Positions 11,984 through 22,910 of a stretch of 64,000 nucleotides of DNA are shown here, piece after piece. The notes under the pieces were generated by a model that was not told where the DNA came from, did no database searches, and worked only from the letters and a program-made list of their open reading frames with translations. How positions within the stretch are numbered: the stretch's first letter is position 1; every line of letters begins with the position of its first letter. Source of the DNA: Hyposmocoma kahamanoa (Eukaryota; Arthropoda; Insecta; Lepidoptera; Cosmopterigidae); the NCBI RefSeq assembly GCF_003589595.1, contig NW_020653750.1, positions 6,260,005 to 6,324,004 of the forward strand, given 5' to 3'. The position numbers and the translations under genes were made by a program.

Positions 11984-12179
11984 CGTGGCCGCCGACACGT
12001 TGAAACTTGTTTAATCGACAGTCGTTTGTCAAAGTTAACCGAGTTGTCCGACAGTGATTACACAGAGTTGACTCCGTAGATAACTAGAGAAGATCGGGCC
12101 TGGTAGTTCCCGGGGTAAGTTCTTCTCACAGCAATAACTTTGCAAGGAAAATATGTGGCAATACTGAGTATGCATATTT

Positions 12180-12555
12180 ATTTATTTATTTATTCATTTA
12201 ACATTTGTAGCTTTACAGATAAATCCAAATCGCTACAAACAAAAACAACAAAAAAAAAACATATCAAATAACATACAAACAAATAAACATAATACAGTTC
12301 ACAGGATTGAAGTCACAGGCATCAATGGTTCAAACACTTTCCTGCATTCACACATCAGACATCCAATCGTGCTGTCAAACAAATCAGAGTGTGGTGCCGC
12401 CTCGAGAACGGAGTTGAGGAGCGTGATGGCGCACAGCACCGGTGTGTTTCGGTGTGCTTGCGTGCGCGCCAGGCCCCGCGCCAGCAGCATGTGTTGTCGC
12501 GCGCGTCTGTACTCATCCGGCACAAACAGCCTTAGCAAGCGCTGCAGTAAATAGA
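12180..12555 (-). mobile_element. Probable LINE 3' end
   Basis: The minus strand is open for ~85 codons of GC-rich sequence (LLRLFVPDEYRRARQHMLLA, HRNTPVLCAITLLNSVLEAA) to a stop at 12299-12301, followed by ~100 bases and a (AAAT)n tail at 12178-12195. A coding end, short UTR and short-repeat tail fit a 5'-truncated retroposon. The protein family was not identified, so a retroposed host sequence is possible. Confidence 0.45.
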
Positions 12556-12832
12556 CTGAGTCAATTTTATCGCGAATAGGTTCATGTCAAATATTTACAA
12601 GATGATAGAGTCACTTATGAGTATCACAACTGTGATTCAGATGAAGAAATGAGCGATGAATGATATTACTGATGAATAAGAATGTAGTTGTTTTTTTTAA
12701 GTTAGTTGTGCATAATATAAACATTGCCTACGTATAATTATAAAATAGGTGGTTTTATTTAAGAAAATCTTTGTTATTCAGTCATAATCTAGGCGGAACA
12801 ATTTGCCTCAAAGGCAGAACAACGCGCCCCAA

Positions 12833-13031
12833 AGCGGGGCTGAATGTTCCGATCCGAAATTTGTTAAAAATTTGCCTCTGTGAAAAAGATATTGAGATAT
12901 TAGTAGAAGTGACTATACTATTACAAAAAGCGATAAACATTTTTTCAACATTTCCACATGTTGAAAATCAAATCCTTCATTTTCAGTATGAAACTACAAG
13001 TTATTTGAAAATCGGAACGTTCAGCCCCGCT
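12833..13031. repeat. Inverted repeat pair, possible small MITE
   Basis: AGCGGGGCTGAATGTTCCGAT (12833-12853) and its reverse complement with one change (13011-13031) flank ~157 bp. No target duplication seen. Confidence 0.45.
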
Positions 13032-14194
13032 CTCCCCTACTGTCGTCAAACGACTCAATGCGAGCGAAAGCGAAGGCGACCAGTCAACACGCCATTAGAG
13101 CTACGTAAAAGGGAAATAATTTACAGCTATTAATTGACTATTTAAGTGCATTGTTTCGTTACTATCTTCCGACTTGGACATTGTTCTGTTGCATGGTAAA
13201 TGAAGTAGAGCTCCCACTGCACCCTCATTAACATGTGTCTATTTATCATGATTTTGTAAATATTAAATAAACATTGACAAGTTCGGGTCAATTAAATTTA
13301 ATTAGGTATTGCTGTTATATTAACGTACAGCTAATAATACAGTTATTTTTAATTTGTTAATTGTTGATTTACGAGGCGGATTACAATTAACGGCCTACTA
13401 CAGTTAGTTATACTGTGACCATTATTTTAAACTACTTAGTGGTGTACTGTGCCGGTATGATATACTATGACCTTGTTTTTATAAATTTAATCGAAGCGAT
13501 TATAAGGATTTTGCAAGAATCGCGTGTCACAACAATACTTAGTTTGAGTAGCCGGTGGTCTCTCGATTTCCTTTCAGCAACATTGCAAGGTCACGCGATG
13601 GCCCTGGAGCTTTTGTAGAAACATCTATATATAGAAAAAAAAATCATTTACTTTATGCTTCTTCCAAAATGTTATGAAAAAATTTTATTACATTACGCGG
13701 AAATTGGTGGGATTGAAAATCGTTTCTAGTTTTTAGGTCTTTGTTATATATGTATTTCGCATTTCCGATCTTAAGTAATTTAAAGTCATTCCTAGTCTTC
13801 CGTTCTGTATAAAAATAGAATACTTAGTCTTTATTGCATTTATGTTATTTTCACAGGCTTTATTTATTTCAATTACACAGCTTCGACATTAACTCGGTTT
13901 AGTTACAGGAACTTTTAACATACGACTTACTTTCGAATTGTGTCAAGTATAATAAGTCAAATTTGTTGGTTCTGTTCTTATTGTTTTTTTCTATTGAATA
14001 TATAGTAATTTTTACAGACATTACCTACATATGTCTCGGAACGAGCTATTTTTAATGAATATTTTGGGGAAGAATCTTTGGTTCGTTATTTGGATAATGG
14101 AGAGTATTGTTGAAAAACATTCACGTTATCTGTATATAACATACGTAGAACTAAACATGCTTTTAGAAAGTTTTTAAAAAAAGTGATTTTATCA
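13032..14194. other. Gene-free stretch
   Basis: AT-rich; short ORFs only, none resembling a known protein. Confidence 0.4.
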
Positions 14195-14400
14195 CATGAA
14201 AATGATAGAAACAATGCGAACACGTACACGAAACAAATTATGTTTATGTGAAATTGTATAAATCGCCTATGTAAAGTTCAAAAGTTAGCGACTAATTTCG
14301 TGCGTAGAATCTTCAAAACTCTTTTTTGAAAAGTTGTCATTTTATAGATGTTGCCTTATTACACCAAAGGTGCCAAATATCGCTTAGTACATTTAAAAAA
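14195..14400. repeat. Dispersed repeat, one of three diverged copies
   Basis: CGACTAATTTCGTGCGTAGAATC ... CTTATTACACCAAAGGTGC is shared with 23400-23612. The part left of it also resembles 55335-55445 (ACATGAAACAAATT, TTAAGCATAAAAAAGTT). Family unknown. Confidence 0.55.
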
Positions 14401-14510
14401 TTACAATGACATATATAACAGAATTGGAGGCATTATTACTACGTAACAATTTTTCGCAGTAAACAAAAAATAATAATTAAAAAAAAAATTTTAATTATTT
14501 TTTATGAAGA

Positions 14511-14689
14511 TGTGGGCCTGTTGGTAAGCGACATGGTTGCCCGTAATAGTTGAAGTGCCACTCAGAGCTTTAAAAATAAAGATCCTATAAAGACATACAT
14601 TGACAAGACCCTGTGCCTGTAATTTCACCAGTACCTTCAAAACCGGAACGCAGCAAAGCTAACATTACTCCTTGGCGGCAGAAATAGGT
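14511..14689 (-). mobile_element. SINE-like repeat family B, partial
   Basis: GTGCCACTCAGAGCTTTAAA, GTGCCTGTAATTTCACCAG and CTTGGCGGCAGAAATAGGT are recognisable; both ends are missing. Confidence 0.75.
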
Positions 14690-15196
14690 CTTAGTATAAG
14701 TGGTTACTTATAACAATAATCATTATTATTTGCTAAATTTAAGTCGAAATCCAAAGGCAAATACTATACTTCAATCATATTTACTACATATTATTTACAT
14801 AAAGCCTGACTGATCTTTTGTTTGGTAATGTATACCGCAAACTTTATTTTTAATTTTAGGGTGAAGACGACAGGTGTAACGTGTTTACTTTATTTACCAA
14901 GCTTTATTATACTTCATGTATTTGTACAGTCAAGAACATTTCAAGCTTGAATTTTGACCGTTCTTATCGTAAGCGATACGAGTTGAATTTAAATATTAAG
15001 TGCAAACTTTATTTAAGTATATACATATATTTTGTAAGACTACTACTGTGTGGTTATAATGGATGCAAAGATCGAACGAACTTAAGGAAAGATTCCTTCG
15101 AACCTGCTGCAATAGAACCAGCGATATTTTCACATATTTAACCAGCATTAAACGAAAATGTTCCTGGTTTAAATCCAGCCGGATCGAAGGAATTAT

Positions 15197-15360
15197 AACG
15201 CACACACGCACATACTCAGCATAGCCCCGCACTAGGGAAACCCTGTGTCGGGTGCCATGGACACACTCATAGACAACCACAAAACTCACGAGAGAAATAT
15301 ATGTTGGCCATACAAATATTTCTCCCGGCCCGGAATCGAACTTGGGACCTCTTGGGACCA
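15197..15360 (-). mobile_element. SINE family A, copy without full head
   Basis: Body and box B (GGAATCGAACTTGGGACC as written on +) are present. The head is cut off where the next copy begins, so the two lie in direct tandem. Confidence 0.8.
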
Positions 15361-15560
15361 CATACTCAACATAGCCCCGCGCTAGGGAAACCCTGTGTCG
15401 CGGGTGCCATGGACACACACATAGACAACCACAAATTACACCCAAACTCACGAGAGAAATAATTGTAGGCCATACAGCTATTTCTTCCGGCCCGGGTAAC
15501 GAACCTGGGACTCCTGCGTGGCAGTTCGGCCGGTGATAACCGTTCGGCTACGGAGGCAGT
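15361..15560 (-). mobile_element. SINE family A, copy with full tRNA-like head
   Basis: Same unit and orientation as its left neighbour, with the head at 15520-15560 (GGTGATAACCGTTCGGC, GGAGGCAGT). Confidence 0.8.
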
Positions 15561-16318
15561 TGATTTTTCTTTGAGTTTGTACGATTTTTGTATTAACGAC
15601 AAGCTTGACGCGCTCTGTGTCTTTGTATCTAGTATACATAAATCTGTAATTTTTTTGCAATTGTTCTAAGGCGAAGAAATAAGTCAAATAACTGCATGAC
15701 TGTTTTGTATCATAAAACCTTCTAAGAATTTATCAATAGGATTCAATTCAAATCAATACAGAAAAACAAATACCTCTTTAAATTAAAAACTTGAAATAAA
15801 TTAAATTTATTTTTGTTACATTCTTTCATACAAATGGACAATTAATAGAATGACATCTCATTTGTACAACTTCTACAGAGTAATGTTCAGAAAAATTTCA
15901 AATAGTGTAAATTTTTTCGGAAAAAAAATCTGAAAAATTGGAAAAATATAATTCGAATGCTCATATATTGTTGTACGTTTACATATATTCTATCTTTTGA
16001 ATTTTTATTACTATGAATTAATTATAAAATAAAATTGTATAGCTTAAAGCAAGTTAGAGTAAAACGAGACTTAAAAGATTGAACAATAGCAAAAAAATTT
16101 TTTAATGGCTCCATCATTTTCGTTCAGTATTTTCAGCTTTTTACAGATGTCAATAGTTAAATGTGGTAAAACATAGGAAAAATATTCGGAAAAATATTTA
16201 TTTTCCAAAAAAAAATATATTTTTTCAAAATGCAAATTTTTTATGACCCAAAACTATGTACTACACACTTGTGTCTATTACGTAAAGTTCTACATCGAAA
16301 AAAATAGTATAAGAGACT
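15561..16318. other. Gene-free, very AT-rich stretch
   Basis: Long A and T runs (15895-16235); nothing recognised. Confidence 0.4.
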
Positions 16319-16598
16319 TTTTTTTTATAATATCAAGGGACGTGACGAACAAGTCGTGCGCCTGATGGTAAGCTACACGCCTGTCCATAACAGTTGCAGT
16401 ACCATTTAGAGCTTTAAATTGCAAAGATCTGAGGAGCACTGCCACTGCGCCCGTCACCCTGAGCCATAAGTTGACAAGTCCTATGTGCCTGTAGTTTCAC
16501 CAGCACCATTACCCTTCAAAACTACTGCTTGGCGGCAGAAATAGGTAAGGTGGCAGTACTTCCCTGGACGAACTCTTTCACAAGGAGCTCCACTGCTA
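16319..16598 (-). mobile_element. SINE-like repeat family B, near full length
   Basis: T-run, GACGAACAAGTCGTGCGCC at the left; CTTTCACAAGGAGCTCCACTG at the right. A small deletion removes the GGAACGCAGTAATGC block. Confidence 0.85.
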
Positions 16599-18131
16599 AT
16601 GCCGACTTAGTGCTTGTAAAATATAATGGACTACAAAACTACCAAAACAATTATTTACCAAGACTTGGTGGTACGGCATTAATTTTTGCCTCTTCCTTAA
16701 CGCTAAGAATTTAAAAAACAGTAACCACATTATAGGTGAATTATGAGTCACTTTACCCTGTGCTTTCAAAGTGTTTAATAGTTATAATCTTTTACTAGGA
16801 TTTCCCTCTTTTATGTTTACGTACATATTTCCTGCTTTAGCAAAAAATAATGATTCGTAGAACTTTTCCTTATTGAGTGGATAACAAAGAATGCTCTAAG
16901 ACAATCTAGATAGGAAACTTTTTTCGGATAACAAGTATGTCACCATTTTTTATGCAGTTGCATATTAATAGTTACTAAAAAAATTATCGTAAAATTACAA
17001 CCTAATGAGCAGCACTAGGCTTGGTTATTTAGAAATTGAGCATCAATCAAAGACAATATTTACCTAAAGACGTTCTAGTTTTATCAATATTCACTTGGTT
17101 GTATTGTAACCTTTGTACTTAAGAAGCCAAAAATTTAATTAGGCACACTAGTAAATAAAAAATTTAAAAGCATTGAAACGTTAAACACTCGCGCCTCAGG
17201 TGAAATAACACATTACCTTTGAAATGTTTGCAGTGAAACTTGCGCACGCGCACCTGTCCACGCGGAAACTTCCACGATCGCTGTTTGCAGATCGACCGGC
17301 ACATTTTGTTTCTATAGTCAACAACAAAACACAAGGTCTCAGTGAATAATAATAATAAAATAGACCTCTTTTTACTTATCACTTCTCTCTTCTAATATTT
17401 TTTTAAATACAAGCAATGCACCCTTATAATACTTAAATACTTAAATCTCAAATAAAAAAGCAACAGAAGGCTTGGCTTAAGCTGATACCCGACTAGGATC
17501 CCGAACACCCCTTTTCTCAGCAGCTTTATGCCCCTGAAGAAGTTGTGTGAAAATATATAGGACTAAATTATTTCATTTTAGGAAAGCAAATGTTCAAACA
17601 AAAACCATTTTGATAAAAAGACACTGTTTACAAGCTTACCGATTACAAATACGTAGGTAACGTTTTCGGCGTCTGTTAGTCTAGTCATGATAATGAATCG
17701 CAAAATATTCTACTCAATCCAGACACGTGTTTACGTGGCTCCAAAACCTAAATACATAGCCTAGAACGATCAGTATGTAATGTCTGCATTTAGTACCTGC
17801 ATCGGTAATGCTATCACATAATATGACGTCACTTCTAAGGACCTCACATAAGGGCTTCTATGACAACTAGCTCAAGGATTTTTAGCAAAATATTGAATCC
17901 TAGCCATACTTATGTTTGTGTGATGCGATCTTGCATACCTTCGATCAATAGAGCAAATCGATACAGCAGCACTCAAGCACCATCGTTATATGTATCACCT
18001 GAAAATAAAAGAAACTTCAGTATGGGTTATTTCAGACAAGAGCGTATCGACGACATTTACGAGTACTATCCAAATGCATTTTAATGTGATGCTACCCATT
18101 ACCACAGGGTCAAGAGCACGTAAGGTTTGAC
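16599..18131. other. Stretch without an assignable gene
   Basis: Contains an open frame of 74 codons on + (17860-18084) and one of 72 on minus (17164-17382). Neither resembles a protein I know. The first ends ...RQERIDDIYEYYPNAF with protein-like composition, so a host exon is conceivable but unsupported. Confidence 0.3.
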
Positions 18132-18212
18132 ACTTAAGACTTATTTCCAACTCTATGCCGCTTGCGACAAAAACGGTTCAAAGTATAAAGCTTGATGTGC
18201 TCTTGACTGTAC
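18132..18212. repeat. Dispersed repeat shared with 32405-32490
   Basis: AACTCTATGCCGCTTG ... AACGGTTCAAAGTA ... GCTTGATGTGCTCTTGA occurs in both places, same orientation. Family unknown. Confidence 0.55.
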
Positions 18213-18531
18213 CTATCTATAAAGTATTTTTCTCAAACATGCTCGGAAATGTTTGCATTACTTTCAAAAAACGAACACGGAAAGTTTGTCATCTATGGAT
18301 AATGCAACTTCTTTCCGGCCAAGGCCTGCAAAGTAAGTATGAAAATCAATGAAAATCCATTACTGTCCACTTCTCTAAACTTTTAAATCTACCTATTAAT
18401 AATGAACTATGTAAACAGGCAAAAGAAAAATTCATACAGCAAATTACTGCCCAGTATTCATAGTTAAGAAAATTATAAATACCTACCTATACAGCTTACT
18501 AAAAAAAAAGAAAATGGCGTTAACAATTAAA

Positions 18532-19048
18532 CATCGAGTATATAACCAGAAATAGAGACGAAATAAAGGCCATACATTCCGGGTAACTCATCAGTGATAC
18601 ATCAACTCTCTTTTGCACTGAATTTACAAATTAGTAAGCTGAAATAGTACAGCGCCAAGAACTGACCTGTGTGTACGTCTCCGTTTATTCCAAAAACATT
18701 CTGTATTTATTGTAATAAAGATAATATCTCTGACAAAGGCGTGCTGTCCCATACGGTGGTGTGGGGAAAAACAGCAAAATATCTAAATACAAAACAAACG
18801 GAATCAAATTTCATCGGTAATTAAATATTAAATATGTAATTTTGCAATTTTCGTCCATTATAGCAAAGCTCAAGTTAACTGGTCTATTTGAAGTAAAACA
18901 ATTGACGACACCCATTGAAGACACCCGTCAATTGTTTCGAATTCGGGCTGGCCAATCGCAGCGCAGTTGTTCCAATAATGATATGGCAGAATAGTTTTCA
19001 AACAAATTGAATGACATTTCGTCTCTATTTCCAGTTATATACTCGATG
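18532..19048 (-). mobile_element. M1 MITE (8-bp target duplication), copy A
   Basis: Termini CATCGAGTATATAACC... and ...GGTTATATACTCGATG-type (a ~32-bp inverted repeat continuing with AGAAATAGAGACGAAA). Flanks CAATTAAA / CATTTAAA fit an 8-bp duplication with one change. Internal palindromic block around CAATTGACG...CGTCAATTG. Opposite orientation to copies B, C and D. No coding capacity. Confidence 0.82.
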
Positions 19049-19338
19049 CATTTAAACTAAAGTGTTTTGATATTCTTTTGTTTTTTCGTCTTTTTTGTAT
19101 TTTGGTCGCGAAAATGAGTGCTAGTGAGAAGAGCGATATCGAAAATACATTAATAGATATACAAATCGGAACGGGACGGAACGGAACGGGAATTGCTTGC
19201 CTCGTATTAATACAAGGCCTCGCTGGCGCTGGTTCTTGTAACTCGTACTCGTCCAGCAATCCCTTACTTCCTGGCCTTTGCAATAATGTACTATTAATGC
19301 AACTTGTAATGAGCTCTTAGATTTTCGCGATTGTTACA

Positions 19339-19478
19339 CATAGGAAATGAAACTATTTTTTCCGATCTAAATCACGTTATTCGTTTTTTTAAACAAATTA
19401 ACTTGTCGGGCCCTTTACAGGTCCCATGGTCACGGTACACGGCTGCAAAGGGCTGAAAAAGTAATTTCATTTCCTATG
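19339..19478. mobile_element. F1 fold-back element, diverged copy
   Basis: Ends CATAGGAAATGAAA / TTTCATTTCCTATG. The left half (TTTTTCCGATCTAAATCACG) matches the element at 32119-32247. Confidence 0.55.
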
Positions 19479-19698
19479 CACCTCATAAAGGTTTAGTTTT
19501 AGCCAGACGTAGGCATACACAGACATCTGCTCTATATCTGCAAATTGAATACATATAATTACTCTATGTCGCATATTAGGATAATAATTGGTTACAGGTT
19601 ATAGACACACTTTTTATTCTCCTGTAAAAATTGCAATTCGCATATTGCTTACGGACGGTCTTATTACGTTGCAGCTTTACTATAGTCACCAATCTATG

Positions 19699-19996
19699 CA
19701 GTAGAGCTCCTTGTGAAAAAGTTCGTCCAGGAAAGTACTGCCACCTTACCTATTTCTGGCGCCAAGCAGAAATGCGACCATTACTGCGTTTCGGTTTTGA
19801 AGAATAACGGTGCTGGTGACATTACAGGAATATGGGACTTATCAACTTATGCCTCAGGGTGATTGGCGCAGTGGCAGTACCCCTCAGATCTTTGTGATTT
19901 AAAGCTCTGAGTGGCACTGCAACTGTTATGGACAATGTTGCTTACCACCATAGGGCGCACGACTTGTTCGTCCCGTCATTTGGTATTTTTTAAAAA
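19699..19996 (+). mobile_element. SINE-like repeat family B, near full length
   Basis: CAGTAGAGCTCCTTGTGAAA at the left, CGTCCCGTCATTTGGTATT and an A/T run at the right. Confidence 0.85.
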
Positions 19997-20100
19997 TCTA
20001 CCGAGTATGTTCATAAGAGAAGTTCAACAAAGAAATAATTGATTTGGGATACTGTGTGCTGGCTCAGAAGGACTTTACCAATGGCCTAGGTATTAAGGCT

Positions 20101-20330
20101 TTATAAATAGCACTTTACTGGATTTGGGCCTTCTAGCAGCTCTAGCTTTGTATATGTTACTTTGTATTTTTTATATTGCAGCATTAACAGTGAAACTCCA
20201 GCATTTATGTAAACTAATTTGTTACCGGTTACATAATCTAAGTGTATAGAGGTCCCATAGATGCGTGGACATGGGTCCAGCTCTTGGAGCACGTGCGTAA
20301 TGATGGCACTGTTTAGAAACCATATACCCG
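20101..20330 (-). other. Unidentified open frame, ~76 codons
   Basis: The minus strand is open from just after a TGA near 20340 to a stop at 20101-20103, reading through LQELDPCPRIYGTSIHLDYV and VYINAGVSLLMLQYKKYKVT. The composition looks protein-like (few low-complexity runs), yet I recognise no family, and no splice sites or partner exons are evident. It may be a remnant of a mobile element or a lone exon. Confidence 0.25.
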
Positions 20331-20425
20331 CTCAGATCAATGTAATCGCTTGTATTAGGGAATATGTTTAGGAATCTATGAAATGTAACCCAAATTCATC
20401 CAAGCCAATATACGTCGTGGGTACT

Positions 20426-20952
20426 CATCGAGTATGTAACCAGAAATAGAGACAAATGTCATTTATTTTGTTTGAAAACTATTCTGCCAAATCATTACTG
20501 TGACAAATGCGACGAAATGATTGGCGAGTCCGAATTCGAAACAATTGACGGGTGTCGTCAATTGTTTCACTTGTGATTGAACAGTTTAACTTGAGCTTTG
20601 CTATAATGAACGAAAATTACAAAATTACATATTTAATATTTAATTGCCGATGAAATTTGATTCAGTTAGTTTTGTAATTAGATGTTTTGCTGTTTTTCCC
20701 ACACTACCGAATGGAACAACCCCCATTGTTAGAGATATTATCTTTATTACAATATATACAGAATATTTTTGGAATATACGGAGACGTACACGCCGGTCAG
20801 TTGTTGGCACTGTACTATTTCTGTTTTCTAATTTGTGACTTCAGCGCAAACGAGAGTTTAAATTTAAAAGTGATATAAGGCCCATTTGCCTGATGAGTTA
20901 CCACGGGTGAATGGCCCTTATTTCGTCTCTATTTCTGGTTACATACTCGATG
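20426..20952 (+). mobile_element. M1 MITE, copy B
   Basis: CATCGAGTATGTAACCAG ... CTGGTTACATACTCGATG termini; flanks TGGGTACT / TAGGTACT (7 of 8 identical). Internal GAAACAATTGACG / CGTCAATTGTTTC inverted pair. Confidence 0.85.
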
Positions 20953-20960
20953 TAGGTACT

Positions 20961-22248
20961 CAACATTTTCATCTAGGTACCTACTTACTTTTCACAAACG
21001 CTCATCACATGCTTTAACGTCGCTAAGAGATAGCTAGACAGAAAATTTATGGTTGAAGCACAAGCTCATTATCTTTACGTTACCCATAAATCGTATTGCA
21101 TTTTAAATTCGTTCTTAGTGCCTGTGCTTGGCTTATAAGTAATTGCAATGTAGTAACATAGTTTCCTAATGCTTACAGTATATAATCAACTCCTAATCAC
21201 TTATTAACTTTGTCACAGCCCTGGCAGATGTATTTTTTATGTTAATAGATTACCAACCAGTAGATTTCACCAAATTTCTAGTCATTCATTACACTTATAC
21301 TGCCATGGAATTTGGTACACAGGGAGGCTTTTGCCACCCAGCTTTCTATTCGTTTATCCTGATATCCAGTCAGAAATTCAACACCAAAACTCAAATTCGA
21401 GACATTCTCAAAATCCACACCAGAATATCAGGCATTTATTCATAAATAGGTTTCGAAATTCACTCCGAATATCAGATTGTCTTTTAAGTAGTGGTTAGGT
21501 TTCTGTTCCCATGGTATGAACCCTTGTCATAGGTATTGCCATGATATTCAGATATTTCATAAGTTTGTGATCAGTACCAGGACCTCGGCTCTGACTACCT
21601 ATTTACAGCATTTGGAGCGAAGCCGTGGGGTCGCGGTGCCCTTCATCTGTAGAAAATTTATTCAAAAAAATTATAGACTGTTTGTGAAACCCAAGGGCCG
21701 GCTACTTTGCCCAATTAATTAGCATAGCCATAGAAAATAGGAATGCTGCCAGCATCTTGGACACCTAGCCGCGAGGACCCAATTTTATTCATATACTTTA
21801 ATCCTAGTTTTAGTTTCTAGCATTTAAGCTTTTATTTTACCTTATCCGTATATTTTAACTTATTATCTAATTAAAAAAATTCTATGTGATATTTCCTAAG
21901 TTTTAATCTACTTCACCAAATCTAAGTAATGAACGACAATAGACGTGACGCATCCCAGACGCTTTTGTGCATTCTTTTGAACTTGGCTGATCACACAACT
22001 GGTTTGTAAATTAATTAATTAATTGTTATTGATATCGCACAGACCAACCGAATGTTACCAATTAGTGAATAAACTTATACTTTATTTTGCACGATTTTCT
22101 AAAGCTGAAAAACGTTTTTTACATAAAACATTTCAATAAATACAAATGTGTTTTAAAGTCAGGTTCAAGTAATTTAAAAATTGAATTAATTTTAAAAAAG
22201 CGACTTTATGAATGTTGCGATACATTTAACGGCCAAGGAAAAAAATAA
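20961..22248. other. Gene-free stretch upstream of the SLC17 gene
   Basis: Short ORFs only (68 codons at 21239-21445 and at 21516-21722), without resemblance to known proteins. AT-rich. Confidence 0.4.
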
Positions 22249-22420
22249 CACACAGACTCACAGCCCCGCACTAGGAAAACCCTGTGTCGCGGGTGCCACG
22301 GGTACACCCAAAGTCACGAGAGAAATAAATGTAGGCTATACAAATATTTCTCCCGACCCGGGAGTCGAACTCGGGAACTCTGCGCGGCAGTCCAGCATGG
22401 TAACTTTTCGGCCACGGAGA
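22249..22420 (-). mobile_element. SINE family A, diverged copy
   Basis: AGCCCCGCACTAGGAAAACC at the left; GGGAGTCGAACTCGGG (box B) and CGGCCACGGAG (head) at the right. An internal deletion removes the CACACACATAGACAACC block. Confidence 0.78.
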
Positions 22421-22694
22421 AAATTTACAACCCTTCGAATACGTGTGAAGTCCCCAACAGACGTTGCTGGGTCTAATGGATTGATTATTCCCTTAACCCT
22501 CGCTTTAGAGGAGACTCGTGCTCTGCAATGGTATATGTGACTAGTTGATGATATTGTTGTTGAATATGGTCTTATTTCCTATGTCATTAGTTCACAACGT
22601 TGATAATATGATCATACTATGTATGTACTTTTAATAACAATATCATTTGAATACCAATAAGAATTTCTAAGAAAAGTTACATTTTTATGACTGC

Positions 22695-22876
22695 TCACAG
22701 GTATATAGAGTGTTGGCAGCACGCGCGTCGTTTAATTGTAGATCGATAGCAGCGCAGGAAGCACGGACCTGCTCACGCGCATGTTGAAATAAACACGCGC
22801 AAATTGTGTACTTTTGTGTGTGAAGTGACTTTAATTTTTTTTTAATTTAATTTATAGTGATATTTGAACTGAAACA
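22695..22876 (+). promoter_or_regulatory. Candidate 5' UTR and promoter of the SLC17 gene
   Basis: A TATATA at about 22703 lies upstream of a locally GC-richer stretch (CACGCGCGTCG, CACGGACCTGCTCACGCGC), followed by an AT-rich leader to the ATG at 22877. No transcription start can be fixed from sequence alone. A splice acceptor-like TGCTCACAG at 22692-22700 means an upstream non-coding exon is also possible. Confidence 0.3.
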
Positions 22877-22910
22877 ATGTTAAAAGGCTGGCAGTTAATT
22901 TTATCTAAAC
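22877..22910 (+). CDS. SLC17 gene, coding exon 1 (11 codons plus 1 base)
   Basis: The ATG in the context GAAACA-ATG opens [11 protein letters not shown] and is followed by a consensus donor, C|GTAAGT. The single leftover C joins TG at 51798 to make a Leu codon, so the frame runs straight into the TM1 exon ([12 protein letters not shown]). A short cytoplasmic N-terminus of this kind, just before a PQRW/PQRY motif, is usual for insect members of the family. It is too short to appear as an open reading frame by length. The exon is inferred from phase, donor strength and family resemblance; an alternative first exon elsewhere in the 28.9 kb intron cannot be excluded. Confidence 0.68.
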
